Part shown: piece after piece, positions 49,624 through 63,300 of the stretch
Layout: each line of letters begins with the position of its first letter
How positions within the stretch are numbered: position 1 is the stretch's first letter
Source: Klebsormidium nitens
Lineage: Eukaryota > Streptophyta > Klebsormidiophyceae > Klebsormidiales > Klebsormidiaceae
Assembly (NCBI GenBank): GCA_000708835.1
Contig: DF236959.1
Coordinates: 230,183 to 294,182 of the forward strand
Length of the DNA stretch: 64,000 nt
Direction of reading: 5' to 3'
The notes under the pieces: model-generated
The model's database searches: none
What the model saw: the letters and a program-made list of their open reading frames with translations, nothing else
What the model was told of the DNA's origin: nothing
Position numbers and translations under genes: made by a program

Positions 49624-52600
49624 ATGGCGCCCACAGGTTTCAGAACGCACGCTGAAAGCCCGCTTCTTGACCAGCTGCCCACCTCTAGTTCCTCGCCCAG
49701 ATTCCGAAACAGCACCTCCCGCCCCAAGGCCTTCTCTAAGGCTCTCCCGCTGCCAATGCTGGTGAGAGAGAGGCCGCTGCGGGTAGCTTTTCTTGTCCTT
49801 TTAGCGCTCGTTCTCAGTTTCTTGGCGGTGGTGTCATGGGCGCATTTAAACCCCGACACGCGGCTCGGGAGAGAGATGCACTTCTTTGCGCCTGCAGAGG
49901 AGTGGCGGAAAGCGAGGGTGGCATTTGAAAAGGGGCAGTTTCGGCCGTTGCTAGGTGGGGACTCTCAGAGCGTATTGACAGCAGGGGGGAAGGAAGAGTT
50001 TGGAACGCAAGATGAGGGGCATCGAAATGAAGTTGTGGAGCTTGACAAACCCGAGTCGAGCAATGTTCATGAGAACAAAGTGCTAGGTGTTGCGCAAGAA
50101 GGCAATGTAAGAGAAAGTGAAGCAGACACTGAAAATACGGGCGCGTCAGTGGACATTGAAGAAGGCAAGACTACCTCTCAGGCCGACGTTCAAAATGAAC
50201 TGGGGGTTGCGAACAGCAGTAGCACTGCCCCCCCGGAGCCCCACCCAGTAGTTGCGTTTGTAATTAAAGCCTTGTCTCAGTTCGGCTTTGAGAAGGAGCC
50301 CACTTTAGAAGCGGCCCTCCTGTTGACCACGCCTCCTAAGTTCCCTGGCTCGTATTCTGAAAGTGGAGCGGGGAAAGATGATGACACCAGAAGGAAGGAA
50401 AGCGTCTCGGTACGCCAATCCTTGGAGCACAGCACTGACTTAGAAACAAGTCATGAAGTCCATTCGGAACCAGACTCTTCAGCAAACAAGGGTCAGAGCG
50501 AAGTCCCAATTACAACTCACGAACTGGGGGTGCCCAAGAACATGCGGAAGGGCACCCCCTTGGAACAGCTGAGGCGGGTTATGCCGGAGCGCCGGCCAAA
50601 CCCAATCCCTAACCCCGAGTTTTGGGCTAAGACTTACTATGGTAGCGGGAGTAGCATGAGTTGTGACCTGGGGGATGGGGCGTGGGTCGAGGACGCAGAA
50701 TTGGAGCCCCTGGAAACAGCGAATTGCAGGTATGATTTGGAATTGAATTCGTTGTCACATGATCGCATCGACGTCAAATGGTTTCGATGGCCCTATCTGT
50801 ATCTTTCTGGGTCATTGTATCTCAATTTTGGTCATGTACATCTCACTATCATTGTGAGGTGCGTGGGGGCCAGAGTCTTGCAACGGAGCGAACGGAAGCG
50901 ATTCGAGTGGCGAACTGGCACAGCAATCTTTTTGACTGTGTTCACGGCAAAAAACCGTTGACTCCCGTGCTCTTAAGATTGTGAATGTTAGCCCTCCAGT
51001 CATATTAGATTAGCACACCAGTCTCATCATTGCTCTCATCTTTTGACCATAGCCATCATTGAGTTGCACAAATATAATCAGGAGCTGTATGTCCTCATAA
51101 TTGCTCCGAGTCAACCACAGTGACCGTAGGTCAAGGACCCGCCAGAGTTGCAATTGGCCTTAAGCGCTTGAGGAGCCACATTATTGGGTACAGGTTGGCA
51201 TAAGGAGCCCCTTAAGCCAACCCTTACCAACTTCAAGAACGAGCGACCGGCGTCCCTGTTGAAAAGCGAGCAAATCCCACTGCTTGATCAGTAGCTCTCC
51301 ATTTCGCCGAGCAGGAAGTAATGAGAAAGAGACAGTCCAATCGATCCTGATTGCCTCGCTTCCAGATCGCCTTTGATGAAACAACAGCTTTTAACCGACA
51401 ACTCTGCTATGGACTCACCTTCTTTGGTCAGCAACCTCTGCTTCCATCGCATCCCAGAACTAACGTTCTGAGCCGCTGCTGACGTCACACCCTTTGGCTC
51501 CCCTCAGGTACACCGAGGGGGAGCAGTGCGCGTGGCGCAGGGAGTCGGTTCCTAACTACCGGTCGTTCCGGTGGCTCCCATACGATTGCGACCTGCCCTT
51601 CTTTGACGCAGAGTGAGTGCTTTGTGGCTTTGGTTCGCACGGGGCGTCTGATAAAATGCCATGTTCGTGGCGACTGTGAAGCCTTCAATGCACCTCTTTT
51701 GGTCGCCTGCTAAGTCCTTGATCGACACTCAGGCAGCGAGATCGAAAGCCGGCAACAAAGGTCTGGGAGGTCTGTCAAGCAACTATGGTGTGACGCTAGC
51801 GAACGCCGTTCTTAAAATGCGTTTGAGGATTCCATGTCGAGTCCTCTCAGGTCTTCTGATTTTTTGTATTGGAAGCTCCCTTGTAACTGCGAGTTACCGT
51901 CTTTCGTTTTGACACTGCCAGACAGGGATCGAGTTGCACTTGTCTGACCTTGGCTTTGACCAGGTCAGAAGCAGTCCTTCTTTCCAAGTGCCAGTCTGAC
52001 GGCTCAGGTCGAATACTGTTAAGGACGATTTGACTCGCCGAAGGCCCAGGCCCCTTATTTATCCTTTGACATCCTCCGACGAGATTGCTTTTGAAGGTTG
52101 GAACAGTTTCGAGTCTGGATGTACATGCTGTCAAAGCCTTCGTCGACCGCTTTCTCACTGTGGTATAGCCCACCCGTTCACTGAGGCTTTAGTTCCCGGC
52201 AACTTCTTATACCAGACTAAAGAGTCTGGAGCGGTCTTATCCGGAGCATTCTTCACCGCACTACAATGCTCCAAGTCGATCATCCGCAAGCCAGCTAAGT
52301 TTTGTTCTTTTCCTCTCCCCAGGTCGTTCCTCGAGCAGTGGCGCGACAAGACGGTGTTGGTAGTTGGGGACTCCCTCGGGCGAAATTTCTTCGAGGCGCT
52401 GCTCTGCCAGCTGTCAGCCGTTGGGCCGCTCGTTCCGTTGTCGGAAGCAAGCGACCGGGAAATAAGCGACCGGGAACAAAATGATCGGGACATGCGGGGC
52501 CAGGAAATGAGTGACGGGGTAGTGGACGAAAGGGAAGAGACTGACCGGGAGACGGGAGAAGGGGAAGCGAACAACCGGGAGAGGACGGATCGGGGGGCCA

Positions 52601-54973
52601 CGGAGCTGTTCTGGAGCGAGCGGTTCAACGTCACGGTGGGCCGGGTGACGTCAGAGTTCCTGGTGATGCGGGACACGAGCGCCGAGGAGCTCGAGAGGTT
52701 CGGCCAGGTGAGCGGTTACAAGACTTTATTATCAGAAACGTTTATGTTGGTCGGATTCATATCCTCGCAGAAACATCAAAAGACTCTCCGGGGAGCTATT
52801 CCTTGTTCTCCAACCACCCCCAATCCCTGGAAAGGCGGATTTCCCGTCGTTCGTCGCAACAACCCTCGTAGTGTGCTTGTAGTGTGATTCTGCTTTTCTG
52901 CTTTCTGCTAAATCGACGTCAACTCGCACAGTCGCCCCCCTTGGGCTGTAAGCAGACATTTAGCCAAATTGTTTCATCTACTGGGGGTCTATCAACAATA
53001 CGCCCAACCCCCTGTGCAGAAAGCGGGCAAGGACCGGTTCCTCTTGTCGCTCGACCGGTTGGATCCCGCGTGGGAAGCCCTCCTGCCGCGAATCGACCTA
53101 CTGATTCTCAACTCGGGGCACTGGTGGGTTTCGAAATCGAAGCGAAAAGCGTATCTGCTGGGGGGCGAGCTTCGACGAGAGCTAGATAGCTCGGAGGCGT
53201 ACAAGATGTGAGTGCCCCGCTTTCAGAGCTCGTGTGTTTTGAGGCCATTGTTTTGAAAAGCATCGATCGACATTCGAGGTCTTTTCCGTGTTGTGCAAGA
53301 GATTTTGATCAATAGGTAGCCGATGTGTTTGATCGACATTCGTGGGGGCTTAGGGTTTGGGTCACGGTGATCGGATAAAGACAAGGCGAGGAACTGTCCG
53401 AGAAAGAGAGGACTCTGGAAGGAACGGACAGGGAGTGGGCGTTCGTAAGCACTCAGACCGGCTCGTCCGCAAAGCCATCTGCGCCGCGGCTCCTTTTTGA
53501 ACCGTTCGAGCCTGAAGCTGATGTTGTCGAAAGTTTTTCAGCCATCTATCTTTGAGCTCGTTCGATTGGGCCTCTGAGCAGAGGACGCGTCTTTCCAGGC
53601 ACCAAAACGACGCGCGCTGATTGCATTGGGATACACAACGACGGACGCGAGAAGAAGCAGCCTCGACTATTCCGTTCTGAATCTCCTATTGCACACGCAC
53701 TTGGAGAAGAAACAACCGAAACCGTCGAAAAACTATCCGCTTCATCTTTACAAGACGCCCCGTTTCCTCCAATGTAAAGATGCAGACTTGTACGAATCGC
53801 TCTTACGCAGCGCCATGCGGCACGTGCGGGACGCCGTCGAGGGTTCGGGCTTCAAGGGCGTCGCCATGTTCCGGACGTTTTCGGACGCGCACTACCACAA
53901 GGGCGACTGGGACACTCCGGGGGCGAACTGCAAGAACGGACGGCCCGAGGAGACAATCAAGCTGTCTAGCAAGCTCTTGAGGTTCAATCTCAAAATCTCT
54001 GCTCCTATCTGTGTTTTAGGTGCGATGCTGGTAATTGTCTGTCTTCCATTCTAAGCAGAGAAAGGTGAAAGCTGTGTTTGAGCAACTTTGTTCCGTCTGA
54101 GAACGTTCGATGCCGAAGGAAGGTTGTTCACTGGCCGAAAGGGTTTCTAAGAGTTGCTCTATTTGCTTGATTGTCTTTTCCCACTTCTTATCTTCGTTTT
54201 CTACATTGCCTCGATCTTCTTCCTCTTTTCACTTGTGGTTGGGTACTTCTCTGCCTTTCATCCTTGTTTAAGGCTCGAGCCCACTCATAACATTTCGAAG
54301 TATTGCACGCAGATTCTGGCCGCGGTTCAGCCAAAAACGTTGTCACTTCGCGTTTGTCAGGCGCTTTCTGCTTGTCTCGTCTTCTCGTTTCTGTTCCGTA
54401 AGCAATCCGCACCGTCGTTGCCTTGCTTTCGATCTCCTCCGCTCGTATATGCGCTGTGTTGGGCTCAATCCGGCCTCCTCGCAAAATCGCGCAGCGATCG
54501 TAGAGGGACTTCTCTGCGAGGCAACGGAACGGCGCCATCGATTCGTTCTGTTTGATCGGACCTGTTGAGTGCGGCGCCAAGAGCCAAAGCGCAAAACTTC
54601 AACGGACTTGCCCAAGGAACTGCCCGACAAAAGCACCAACGTTGACATAACGCATTGATACTTTCGGCGCTTCTTCTGGGATAAGCTCTGTTCAGAACAG
54701 GATTTTGTGCACAGATTGGACTTTTCGGAGATGAGAGAAAGGGGTTCGATTCGGCGCTTTTTTGCCTCTCGCAGGTTTCTAAGCGTTCAGGAAGAGATCT
54801 TCAGCGGATCAGAGTTCCGCCTGATGGAGATAACGCGCCTGACCGAGTATCGGCACGACGGCCACGTCGGGCCGCGCAAGGACTTGGGCGGCAAGTGGGA
54901 CTGCACGCACTGGTGCGCGGGGGGAGTGCCCAACACGTGGCTTGACGTCATGCAGGCAATGCTGGACGCGTGA
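49624..54973 (+). CDS. Trichome birefringence-like (TBL/DUF231, PC-esterase) O-acetyltransferase
   Basis: Predicted type II Golgi membrane protein of 717 aa. Exons are 49624-50729, 51508-51612, 52323-52707, 53020-53207, 53811-53981 and 54775-54973, and phases close. Residues about 55-76 (VAFLVLLALVLSFLAVVSWA) form the signal anchor. Residues 80-320 are a long low-complexity acidic stem. The TBL domain follows: CDLGDGAWVED, YTEGEQCAWR, YDCDLPFFD, FLEQWRDKTVLVVGDSLGRN with the GDS catalytic Ser, ILNSGHWWV and FRTFSDAHYHKGDWDTPGA. ITRLTEYRHDGHVGPRKD comes next, then the DxxH motif in DCTHWCAGGVPNTW. Plant TBLs transfer acetyl groups onto xylan, mannan, pectin or xyloglucan; the acceptor here is unknown. 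A repetitive Asp-Arg-Glu insert lies after the GDS block (52450-52600). The donor at 53982 (AG|GTTCAA) is weak but gives the expected frame. Confidence 0.92.
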
Positions 54974-57215
54974 CGACACGTGGCGCGTATTTATAGGGGG
55001 ATTTCACGGGTAGCGGTCACGTGATGCCACCTACCATGTCTCATACTGACTTCTGCTACCGCAAGGAGCAAATAAAACAAAACGCTGGAAGTCGGAGGTA
55101 CGTGTGGTCTCTAAGTGAGTTTTGAGAGGTGCCGCAACTATGATGGAGCGGGAAGGGATGCTGAGACACGTGGGGCGGGTTTCGTGTAGGCACGTCACAT
55201 GTTTTGGATCGAATAACGAACGGCTGGGTTGGATTGCTTCTATTCGAAAAACGAATCTGTAAAGAACTGAAAGTAGTCGGGAATGGAGTGAAAGCGAACA
55301 TGTCTTGGTCAAAAGGAGGTTGATGTGGTTTACAATTTGCACGTAGGGCGACTGCAGATTGCCGCCCAGATGAGCACCTGTATACATCGGACTAAGTCAG
55401 CAGCAGTCGTTAACGGACTGTCGTGTTAGGTATTTTGTCTCAGTCGAGCCGCTGCAGCTAGCGTCAAGCAAACCAGGTTCCGGGTTCTACCCATTTTGAC
55501 GTACTATTAGTCATATAGAGCCATGTAAATTAAGGTTGCAGAGTGACGTTGCCAGCTTTGTTAGGGTTTCCGGAAGCCCGCCGCGCATCGACAACACTTT
55601 CATGTACGCAATGATCTGGCAACAAACCTTGACTCTGATCGAAGCGCTTTGTTGTCCAACTTGGTAGGTGATAGCACTGTTTCCTCGCTGCCTATCAAGC
55701 ACGTAGTGAATATGATCAGTTCGTGCTCAGCAATTTTGCAATTTCTATCAGGGCCATATGCGGGTTGTGCACAAACCTTGCCTCTAGTGTACTTGCACAC
55801 TATCCCATGTCTTAATTTGGCACGCAAGGGCTTTCAGAGAAGCATCCGTCTTGTGTACGATCCGTACCGAACCAACGTACGGGGCCCCATATCTGCTCCA
55901 ATCAATGTCGTAATAGTTCAACCTTTTTGAACGTGCACCGTCAGCTGATAACTCGAGTTGCTAGCCCCTGGTGGACAAGCTCTTTTTTGGGCTGACGTAC
56001 TTTGGAACTTTCTAGGTCTGATCACCTCATGATTGCAGGCCAACCTAAAGCATGATCTCGCCGCGCACCTTCGCTGGCAGTTCTGCAGGCTAATTTGCGC
56101 GGACATTGAATCCGTCCGCGAAGTTGGTCAAGAAGCTGGACATCTTCGAGACATACTTGTTCAGACATCATCTGGACAAGTCGGACAGGTCTGTATTCTG
56201 TACGCAGACAGAGTGAATGCGCGTTCGGACAGGGTTTGGAACAGGTGCTAAACAGAAGGATCTCTACGGTGTGCGATACCATTCTTTCGTGCATTCAAAA
56301 GATGTTACTTTGCGGCTTAGAACCCCATACAGAAAGTCAGCGCGCGCATGCATGCAGGGGTCCCGCTGGAAACAGACCCTCCCGCGCCGCTGGATTTGTT
56401 GGCTCTCCGCTCTTGTTCCAACTTCCCAGAAACTTCTCAAGCCGAGACCGACGGAACTTCTGAGATGTTTGAACGACGAATCTGATTAGGAAAGAAAGAC
56501 GATTGAAAGCGCACTAGCCAATCTCGAGGTGTGTGTGTCTTTTCAGCGCTCTCGTCTTGCTGCTTTTTCCCCTGATTTAAGTTTCGACGCCAGTTGCCAC
56601 GTTGAGTGCGCCATCGAAGTTGCGCCAAACGCTCTTTCTACAATCCATCTGAGCCTTTTTAACGCAAGCAAGCTCTTTGCAGGAATCCAAGATTCGCAGA
56701 CCCATTTACCCGAGGAAACAAAATGGCGAAGGAACGGGAAGCACCGCGGGCGACTCGCGACCAGTGAGCTTCAGTTCTTCCTCGATGCTGGCTTGCAGTT
56801 TGCTCGAAGCGCGTCAACAATTGCCCCTGGAATCGCATCTTTCGCTAGGCACTCTAGCAGTCTTGGATGGCAAGGCAGATCCCTGGATGAGAAGGCTATT
56901 ATGATGCGATGAGACGGACAAGGACGCTTTCCTGGCTTCTTTCCTGCTGATAGAGTGACTACTCTGCAAGAAATTCCTTGCTTGAGCAAAAGAAACAAAT
57001 CTGTGCTGGACAGGTGTCCTATTGGAAGATACCTGGTGTGTCAGGAGAGGGAGCTTCCGCGTCCTATGCAGAAATCTTCAGATCTCGATAATCAGGTGCG
57101 ACCAGGTGTGTTAGGGCGATTGGGTGTCTCATAGCAAACTCCTGGCTTTAGTGATTGTCGCACTAGAAACTCAAAAATCTGTTTTGAAAGAAACCTCGAA
57201 GGTCTCGCTCCGCAG
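54974..57215. other. Intergenic region, no gene recognised
   Basis: This follows the TBL stop codon. Scattered open frames of 60-130 codons show no family features or consistent splice sites. N-terminal exons of the aminotransferase-like fragment could lie near its right end, but I could not identify them. Confidence 0.35.
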
Positions 57216-57923
57216 GTGCCATGTCGAAACTGATGTGCTGCTCCCTTTCACGGCCCCCTGCGAGTACGAGAAGAAGGAGCCGCTCATTCTCACGGAGCCT
57301 GAGGTGCGCCTCTCTCCTTTCGTCCCCGGAGACAAAGTGTCCCATTTTTGTCATGCAGGCTACGGGATCTCGGACTTTGGACACCAATTGCTAGACAACA
57401 AACCCCTTGATTAAGCTCTGCTGTCCCTACTCTTGAAGTATTTGAAACAATATAGTGGCCTTTAGCCTTCCGCTGTCAGGGACGTACTAGACGTTTTAAA
57501 ACGTTCTGTACCCAAATGACGTACCATACAACGTGGCAAATTCCGCGGCTTTGACGGTTCAACGTATACGTATGACACAGTCGAAGCCTGACTTCGGCTT
57601 TGTAGGAGGCCTCGAAACGCGCAACTCAAGGAGCTCCCCTTTCATACAAGCCTTTTCCAACCGGGCGCCAAAAACCCCTGTTAAAAAACGCGCTCTTACG
57701 AAAGTAATCTTTACCTTCTGACTTGCGCGCAGGCGGCCGCGAGCCGCGGCTGATCGCGGCCGCGACCAAGCAGCTGGAGAAGCTGCCTTTCTACATGTCC
57801 TTCTGGAACCGGACGTCCGAGCCCACGGTCGAGCTGGTGCGCGACCTCGTCCGGATGTTCACCGCCGCCCCAATCGGACGGGTCTTGTTCGCAAACAGCG
57901 GCTCTGAGTGCAACGACACGCAG
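57216..57923 (+). pseudogene. Class III (GABA-transaminase-like) aminotransferase fragment
   Basis: Two exon-like pieces match the N-terminal part of plant gamma-aminobutyrate transaminase (POP2-type). At 57216-57303, CHVETDVLLPFTAPCEYEKK then EPLILTEPE precedes a GTGCGC donor. At 57733-57923, EPRLIAAATKQLEKLPFYMS, FWNRTSEPTVELVRDLVRMF and ANSGSECNDTQ follow a CAG acceptor. The linking segment (normally containing a LAGLWC-like motif) is not found. No GT donor follows the second piece. The rest of the enzyme, including the PLP-binding Lys region, is absent from the remaining window. The likeliest reading is a truncated duplicate or pseudogene. Large undetected introns are less likely because the next 2.4 kb shows no homologous exon. 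Confidence 0.65.
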
Positions 57924-60338
57924 ATGGGCTGTTCCCTCGGCCTGACATCCCATGGAATTTTTGTTCCAAAAGTCGGCACGTGACCTGTTTGAGAGAAAGG
58001 AATTCGTGCCGATCGACGGAAAAGTCTCGTAATGCCAAAGCCGAGCGGCTCGAAGCATGTTTGCTTTTATTTTCCTCTGTCTCGTTGCTTATGCACGTGA
58101 AGTTCGTCCTGATGTCGATTAGCAAAGAAATTCTGTGAGAAGGAGCGTGTTTCCTCTCAACCTTGTTGCTTTACCGTTCCTTTCCGGAGCTTTTAGAATG
58201 CTTCGGAGTCTTTACGGGATCAAAGGATGTAAGGAGCGCCGTCCTTTGTTGAACCCTAACCAGGCTCGGTTAACGTAACAGTCCAATTTGGCTACTTCGT
58301 GCGTCTATGCCATTCTTCGTTGATCGACTTTTAGAACACAGGAATAACCAGATCCCTGTAAAAAGAGGTTCGAAGCCCAATACCTAGAAACAGCATGGAA
58401 TTGAGTTTGTACAATAGAAAATTGCGGAAACCGTAGCTACGTGCCAAAGGCAGTCTACGAACCAGTCCAAAGAGTTGAAGGCTTGCGGCGACCGTATAGT
58501 GACGTGTTACATGCAATCTAGAAAGTTGGTCTTATAGTCGCAAGTATGCGCATACTAAGGCTTTTTGCGTACCATCATGGCAAAGAATATATCATTGCGT
58601 GTGCAACGTGGCGCCGTTCAATCTTGAAGTACGGTAGCGTCAGAACCGTGCTCGGGCAAGATTCTTCATGCGGTTCGGCTGTGGAGATCCTAAACTGCAC
58701 GCTTCTACCGTACTAACTGCGGCCATGTTTCATAGACGGTCATGAACCGTGACCGCATCAACAACTTGAATATACATCATGCGCCCTTGGATTTAGTATG
58801 AACTTTACGAACGTCTCCCTGTGTCAGAGCCAGGGAGATGTTCTCCTCGGTCAGGCTGCTCACAAGCTATAGTAGGGGACAGCTTTCCCCTTCACCAGAT
58901 TCATGATCTGGGTACGTGGGAGACCCTTTTCTCCCCCTTACTAATATATAGGTTATGGACCCGGAATTCTCCCCGGGCCTCTATAATGATACCCGGGAAA
59001 ATGTAGTCTCTCTGCCGTGCCAGTCCCGGGGGCCGGCTGGAGCCCGGCAGAGGTGGGAGTGGGGGAGGAACTTAAGCCATGGAAGGGAGCCAACCCTTGC
59101 GGTGTGAGCGGATATGCGCGCATGCATACATAGTCAATTCCATCAAAGTGCGTCCGACACAGCTGGCGCGCACGGATCGGATGCAGCCGCGCCGCGCCGG
59201 CTCTTGTACTAATTCGAACTTCTTTTCTATCAGTTGACATCGAGCATGTCGATCACCCGTCACTGCAACTGTCAGTGTCTGTGCGTGCGGGACTGAACGG
59301 TTCAACACATATGACCGTGATGAACAGGAAGAAGCTTAAGGTTCATACTAGGTTCATAAATAATAGCGGGACGGTCGTTATTCGGAAGCGGAAACGACAA
59401 TGCACACGTTCCAACTTGGCCCACTTCATTTGCCTCCTTTTGGTTTCACATACGCAAGAACTGCAAACAAATAGATGGATGCAATAGGACGGGCCTATCA
59501 CCTAGCTAGCTTGAAAATCAGAAGTACGTAGTAGCCATGCTCAAGCACGGTTATTTGGGATTTGACTGCCATCTCAACTAACTGAGTGTTCCAGCAACCA
59601 TCCTCATATCGCATAGTTGAGGAAAGTGCCACGTGACTGTCTGCAATGCAACTCAAAACTATCAAAGTGACTAGATCGGAAGTCTCATGTCGAAAAGCTC
59701 GTCGTCGGAGCTTTCAGTCCTGCGTACAGGCGCCATATATCGCGCTAGAGCTCAGGTTCAACGAATGGTTGATATTTTCCAGCGTTGAAGCCGTTGTAGC
59801 CGACCTGCGTGCAAGAATTGTAGCTTTCAGTCCGAGCACGATGCAAAGCACATCTTGACATCTTGATAGGCATCGAGAGCCGAGAAGAATCTCGAAGAAG
59901 CTAGTGGAGGGTACAAACCGCCTGCGGGTTGAGACTGGTCATGGGCAAGTTCTGGCGACTGGTAAAAGTGTTTTTGAAAATTGGATTCTCCAAATAGTGC
60001 ATCATCCAGGCGCAACACGTCAGGAACAGTGACCCCAATTTAGCTTTGGCGGAAGAGACTCTTGTAGCAACGCGCACCTGGAGTTTCGACAGTTCCTCGG
60101 AACCCCAGTCTTTCTCTCGATTTTCAGTCCAAGCTGTGACGAGTTCGTCGTTAAACGCACAAGGCCCTTTGTGACGACTCAGGCTCAATTCGAATCACTT
60201 GCTATTTGTTAACTGGCAATGCATAGACTTCTGTTTCGAACCCGGCCAAACGCATCTTGGAACGGGCCGTCAGTCAAGCACTCGGAAAAACAAATAACTG
60301 TGCGCATCAAAGAAGGTATGTCAAGCATCGGATCTCAC
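57924..60338. other. Intergenic region, partly palindrome-rich
   Basis: No gene was recognised with confidence. About 58730-59620 includes palindrome-dense sequence (GCGCGCATGCATAC, CTAGCTAGC, GTACGTAG). At 60076-60150 on the minus strand, a segment reading NDELVTAWTENREKDWGSEE could be a further 3' exon of the LRR gene. Confidence 0.4.
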
Positions 60339-63300
60339 CAGCTCAAGGTCAGCGTTCGGCTTCGTCCGGTCGTGGTGTGAGGGGTCGCTCACGTGAATGG
60401 CCAACTTGTCGTCTGCAATTTGCGCGGATTGTGTCAGCCAATTAGCTCGAACGTGTGGAAATGCTGTCGCGAATCTCCCGGCTCTGGGTTCATTACGTCC
60501 CTGGACTTTCGAGGCCAACAGAAACATGAATGTATCATTCGCATCATTCCCCTAAAAGAGTCTTTGTCTACTGTAGTTTTCTCGTCCCCAGACTTTGTCG
60601 ATCAAAGTAGCCCTTCTCGGGGAGTTTTTCTTCCACGTCAGATCAGTTTGAGTCCGTGCTCATTCCTCACGCATATCTTCTCCGGGCTACACAGCAGGCC
60701 GAGCCGTAACATCGTCAAGGGGTACGGCACGTTCAAGGCGGCGCAACTGCCAATGTGACACATTAGGAGACGGCTGATCCGAACACTCACCTGAGATGAC
60801 GTCACCTTTGGGTGGACCTTGAGGCAGCAGTACAACCGTGGGGAAGCTGTGGGTGTTCAGGCGGTTCCAGAAGACGATCCACGGCTTCTCTGACGTCAGT
60901 ATGGAGTCCCAGAGCGTCATGCAGTAATGGACGACCACGCCAAGAAGCGAGCTCCCAATGGACTGGGCGAAGATCCGGCCATCGATGTAGATTCTCGTCG
61001 CCCGGGAGCTGCCCAACAGATACAGAGCAGTCTGGACGCCCGCCTGGGGGATCGACCGGAGCAACAAATCCCATAGCCCCCGCGAGGCGGCATAGCTCCC
61101 GAAACTCAGAATTGCACACTTGTCAATTAGCAGGCACACGCCGAGGTTCTCGAAGACCACCAGAACGTCGTAGAGCACCACCCCGAGCAAGCCCACCGGC
61201 CACAATAACACCATCAGTATCAAAATCAGTATCCTGGCACGAATCTCCCGTTGCGAGCGACCAGAATTGGCCGCCAAACGGTCGACAGGAACGAATCCCG
61301 GCCACACCCAGGCGAGTCGAACGGTAGAGACCCCCAATGGCTGCGAAACGACCCAGCTCTTGGCGAGGATAAGGGCCAAAACCACGGTTGGCGCGAGGAG
61401 CGATGGGAGAAGGAGCCACACGGGCCATGCGCCCCAGATCTCAATCAGCACCTGCGGGGAGTCAGTTACAGCGCGCCCATGAGACTTTGAAAGGTTTGTC
61501 AGCGCACGTGCAGGGAGTAAGTTACAGCGCGCCCATCGAACCTCAACGTGACTACTACTTGTATCTGTAGCTGCGGATAATACAGCTAAGATTGTTCGGA
61601 CTTTTGTCAACGTAGGCCAACCGCAAAGTCGTGCTGCATGCCTAGCTGCTTGACACCAACTTTTGCCCCGGTACGTGGACCACCCAGCATGATCCCCCGG
61701 CCTGAGCAAAGTTTGCGCTGGGCCAAAATCGCGAGCCTATGATCTAGCCAAAATTCTGGAACTGCATCATTCGGAAACGACACCTAGTGCCAATAAACGC
61801 AAATAGAACCCAACTCTTCTCTCACTGCAAGCTCCACACTCAAGGCAAATTGTCCGAGCTTCAAACCTGGCTCTGAACTATTGATTTTCAGAGATAAACG
61901 ACTTCTTTTCAAGCAGCGCAATTCTAACCAGATTCGAGGCAGGCTTACCTTGATGTCCGTATACAAGTCATAATAAGAAATGGCGGTCCGTACAACGCTC
62001 CATACGTATGCCACAAATTTCGCCCCCTTGGTCTTGCGACCCTCAAGCGGCACCTGTTGGGACTTCTGGCGGCGAAGTTGCCACGTGGCAACAGCCCAGA
62101 CACATAGCGTCAGGAGGGGCAGGAGGGCAGCAAACGTGACATAAGCTATGATGACCACCGTGCGCGCCTCCGGGTTGCCGCACAAATTGCCCGACTGAAC
62201 GCGGGTGAAGCCGACCCCCGTGTACGCCGAGCCCCTGGGGCCAAGATAAATTTGGTCCAGGAAATCGCTGGTGTTGAGGAGGTAACTTCCAAAGGTGTTA
62301 ACGATGTATGGGACCACATACGAAGGCCCGGATCCTATCGTGTTAGGGTGACCGTTTGCGTAAACGACAGTCGTTGGCTGGTGCATCTTTAAGACAATGG
62401 CCGGTTGATCACCGTCCAGGAAGAGACTGATTCGGCCTAGGCACACCTTTTTCTTTGTCTCCTGGGACAGTTTGGGGCTTGACCCAATCAGGTCGACTGC
62501 ACACCCGGCCCCCTTAACACACGAGTCCCAGAACTTGATATCCTCCAGCCCCTTTTCGCCGACCCACTGGACGTACTGGCAGGAGAGGGGAAGCTTAGAC
62601 CAATCGGCGTTCTTGTCTCGCCCGGATATGCGGACGGATGACAGACTGGAGGCGTTGCTCAACCAATCGGGAACCGAGCCGGACAAGCCAACGGATCCTA
62701 GTTTACCGCAATCAAGAATCGCCTTGGGTAGAGCACCGGAAAAGCTGTTGTCATTGACATGCAGTGCGCTGAAACAACAGGCCCCCGGCACGCCGCATGT
62801 CATCGGCCCCGAGAATCTGTTATCGGACAAATCCAGAGACGCACTGTCAATCACCGCCTTCGGAGTCCCGCCCACTAGAGAAACCGGCCCCCAAAACAGG
62901 TTGTGGGATAGGTTGAGGGTTGCATAAGGTCTCGCAGTAATAAGGGGGCCTGGTGAACCCGATAGGAAGTTTGCTGACAGATTGAGTGACGCGAGCGATG
63001 AAGGGCGGGTCCAACTTGAAGGGATCGCACCCGAAAGGTTGTTGTTGGCGAGAGAAAGCGACTGGAGGTTCGTCAAATTGCACAGAGCAAGGGGGATGCC
63101 CTGCGAGAGGGCGTTTCTGGATAGATCGAGGCGTTGGAGCCTGGCAAGGCGTCCTAGCTCCGGGGGAATGGGCCCGGAGAGCTGGTTACCAGAGAGGTCG
63201 AGCGAGGTTAATTGGGTCATCTTTCCCAGCTCCGGAGGAATCCGGCCAAACAGCCCAAAGTTGGAGAGGTCAAGCGACGTCAACTGGGTCAATTGGCCAA

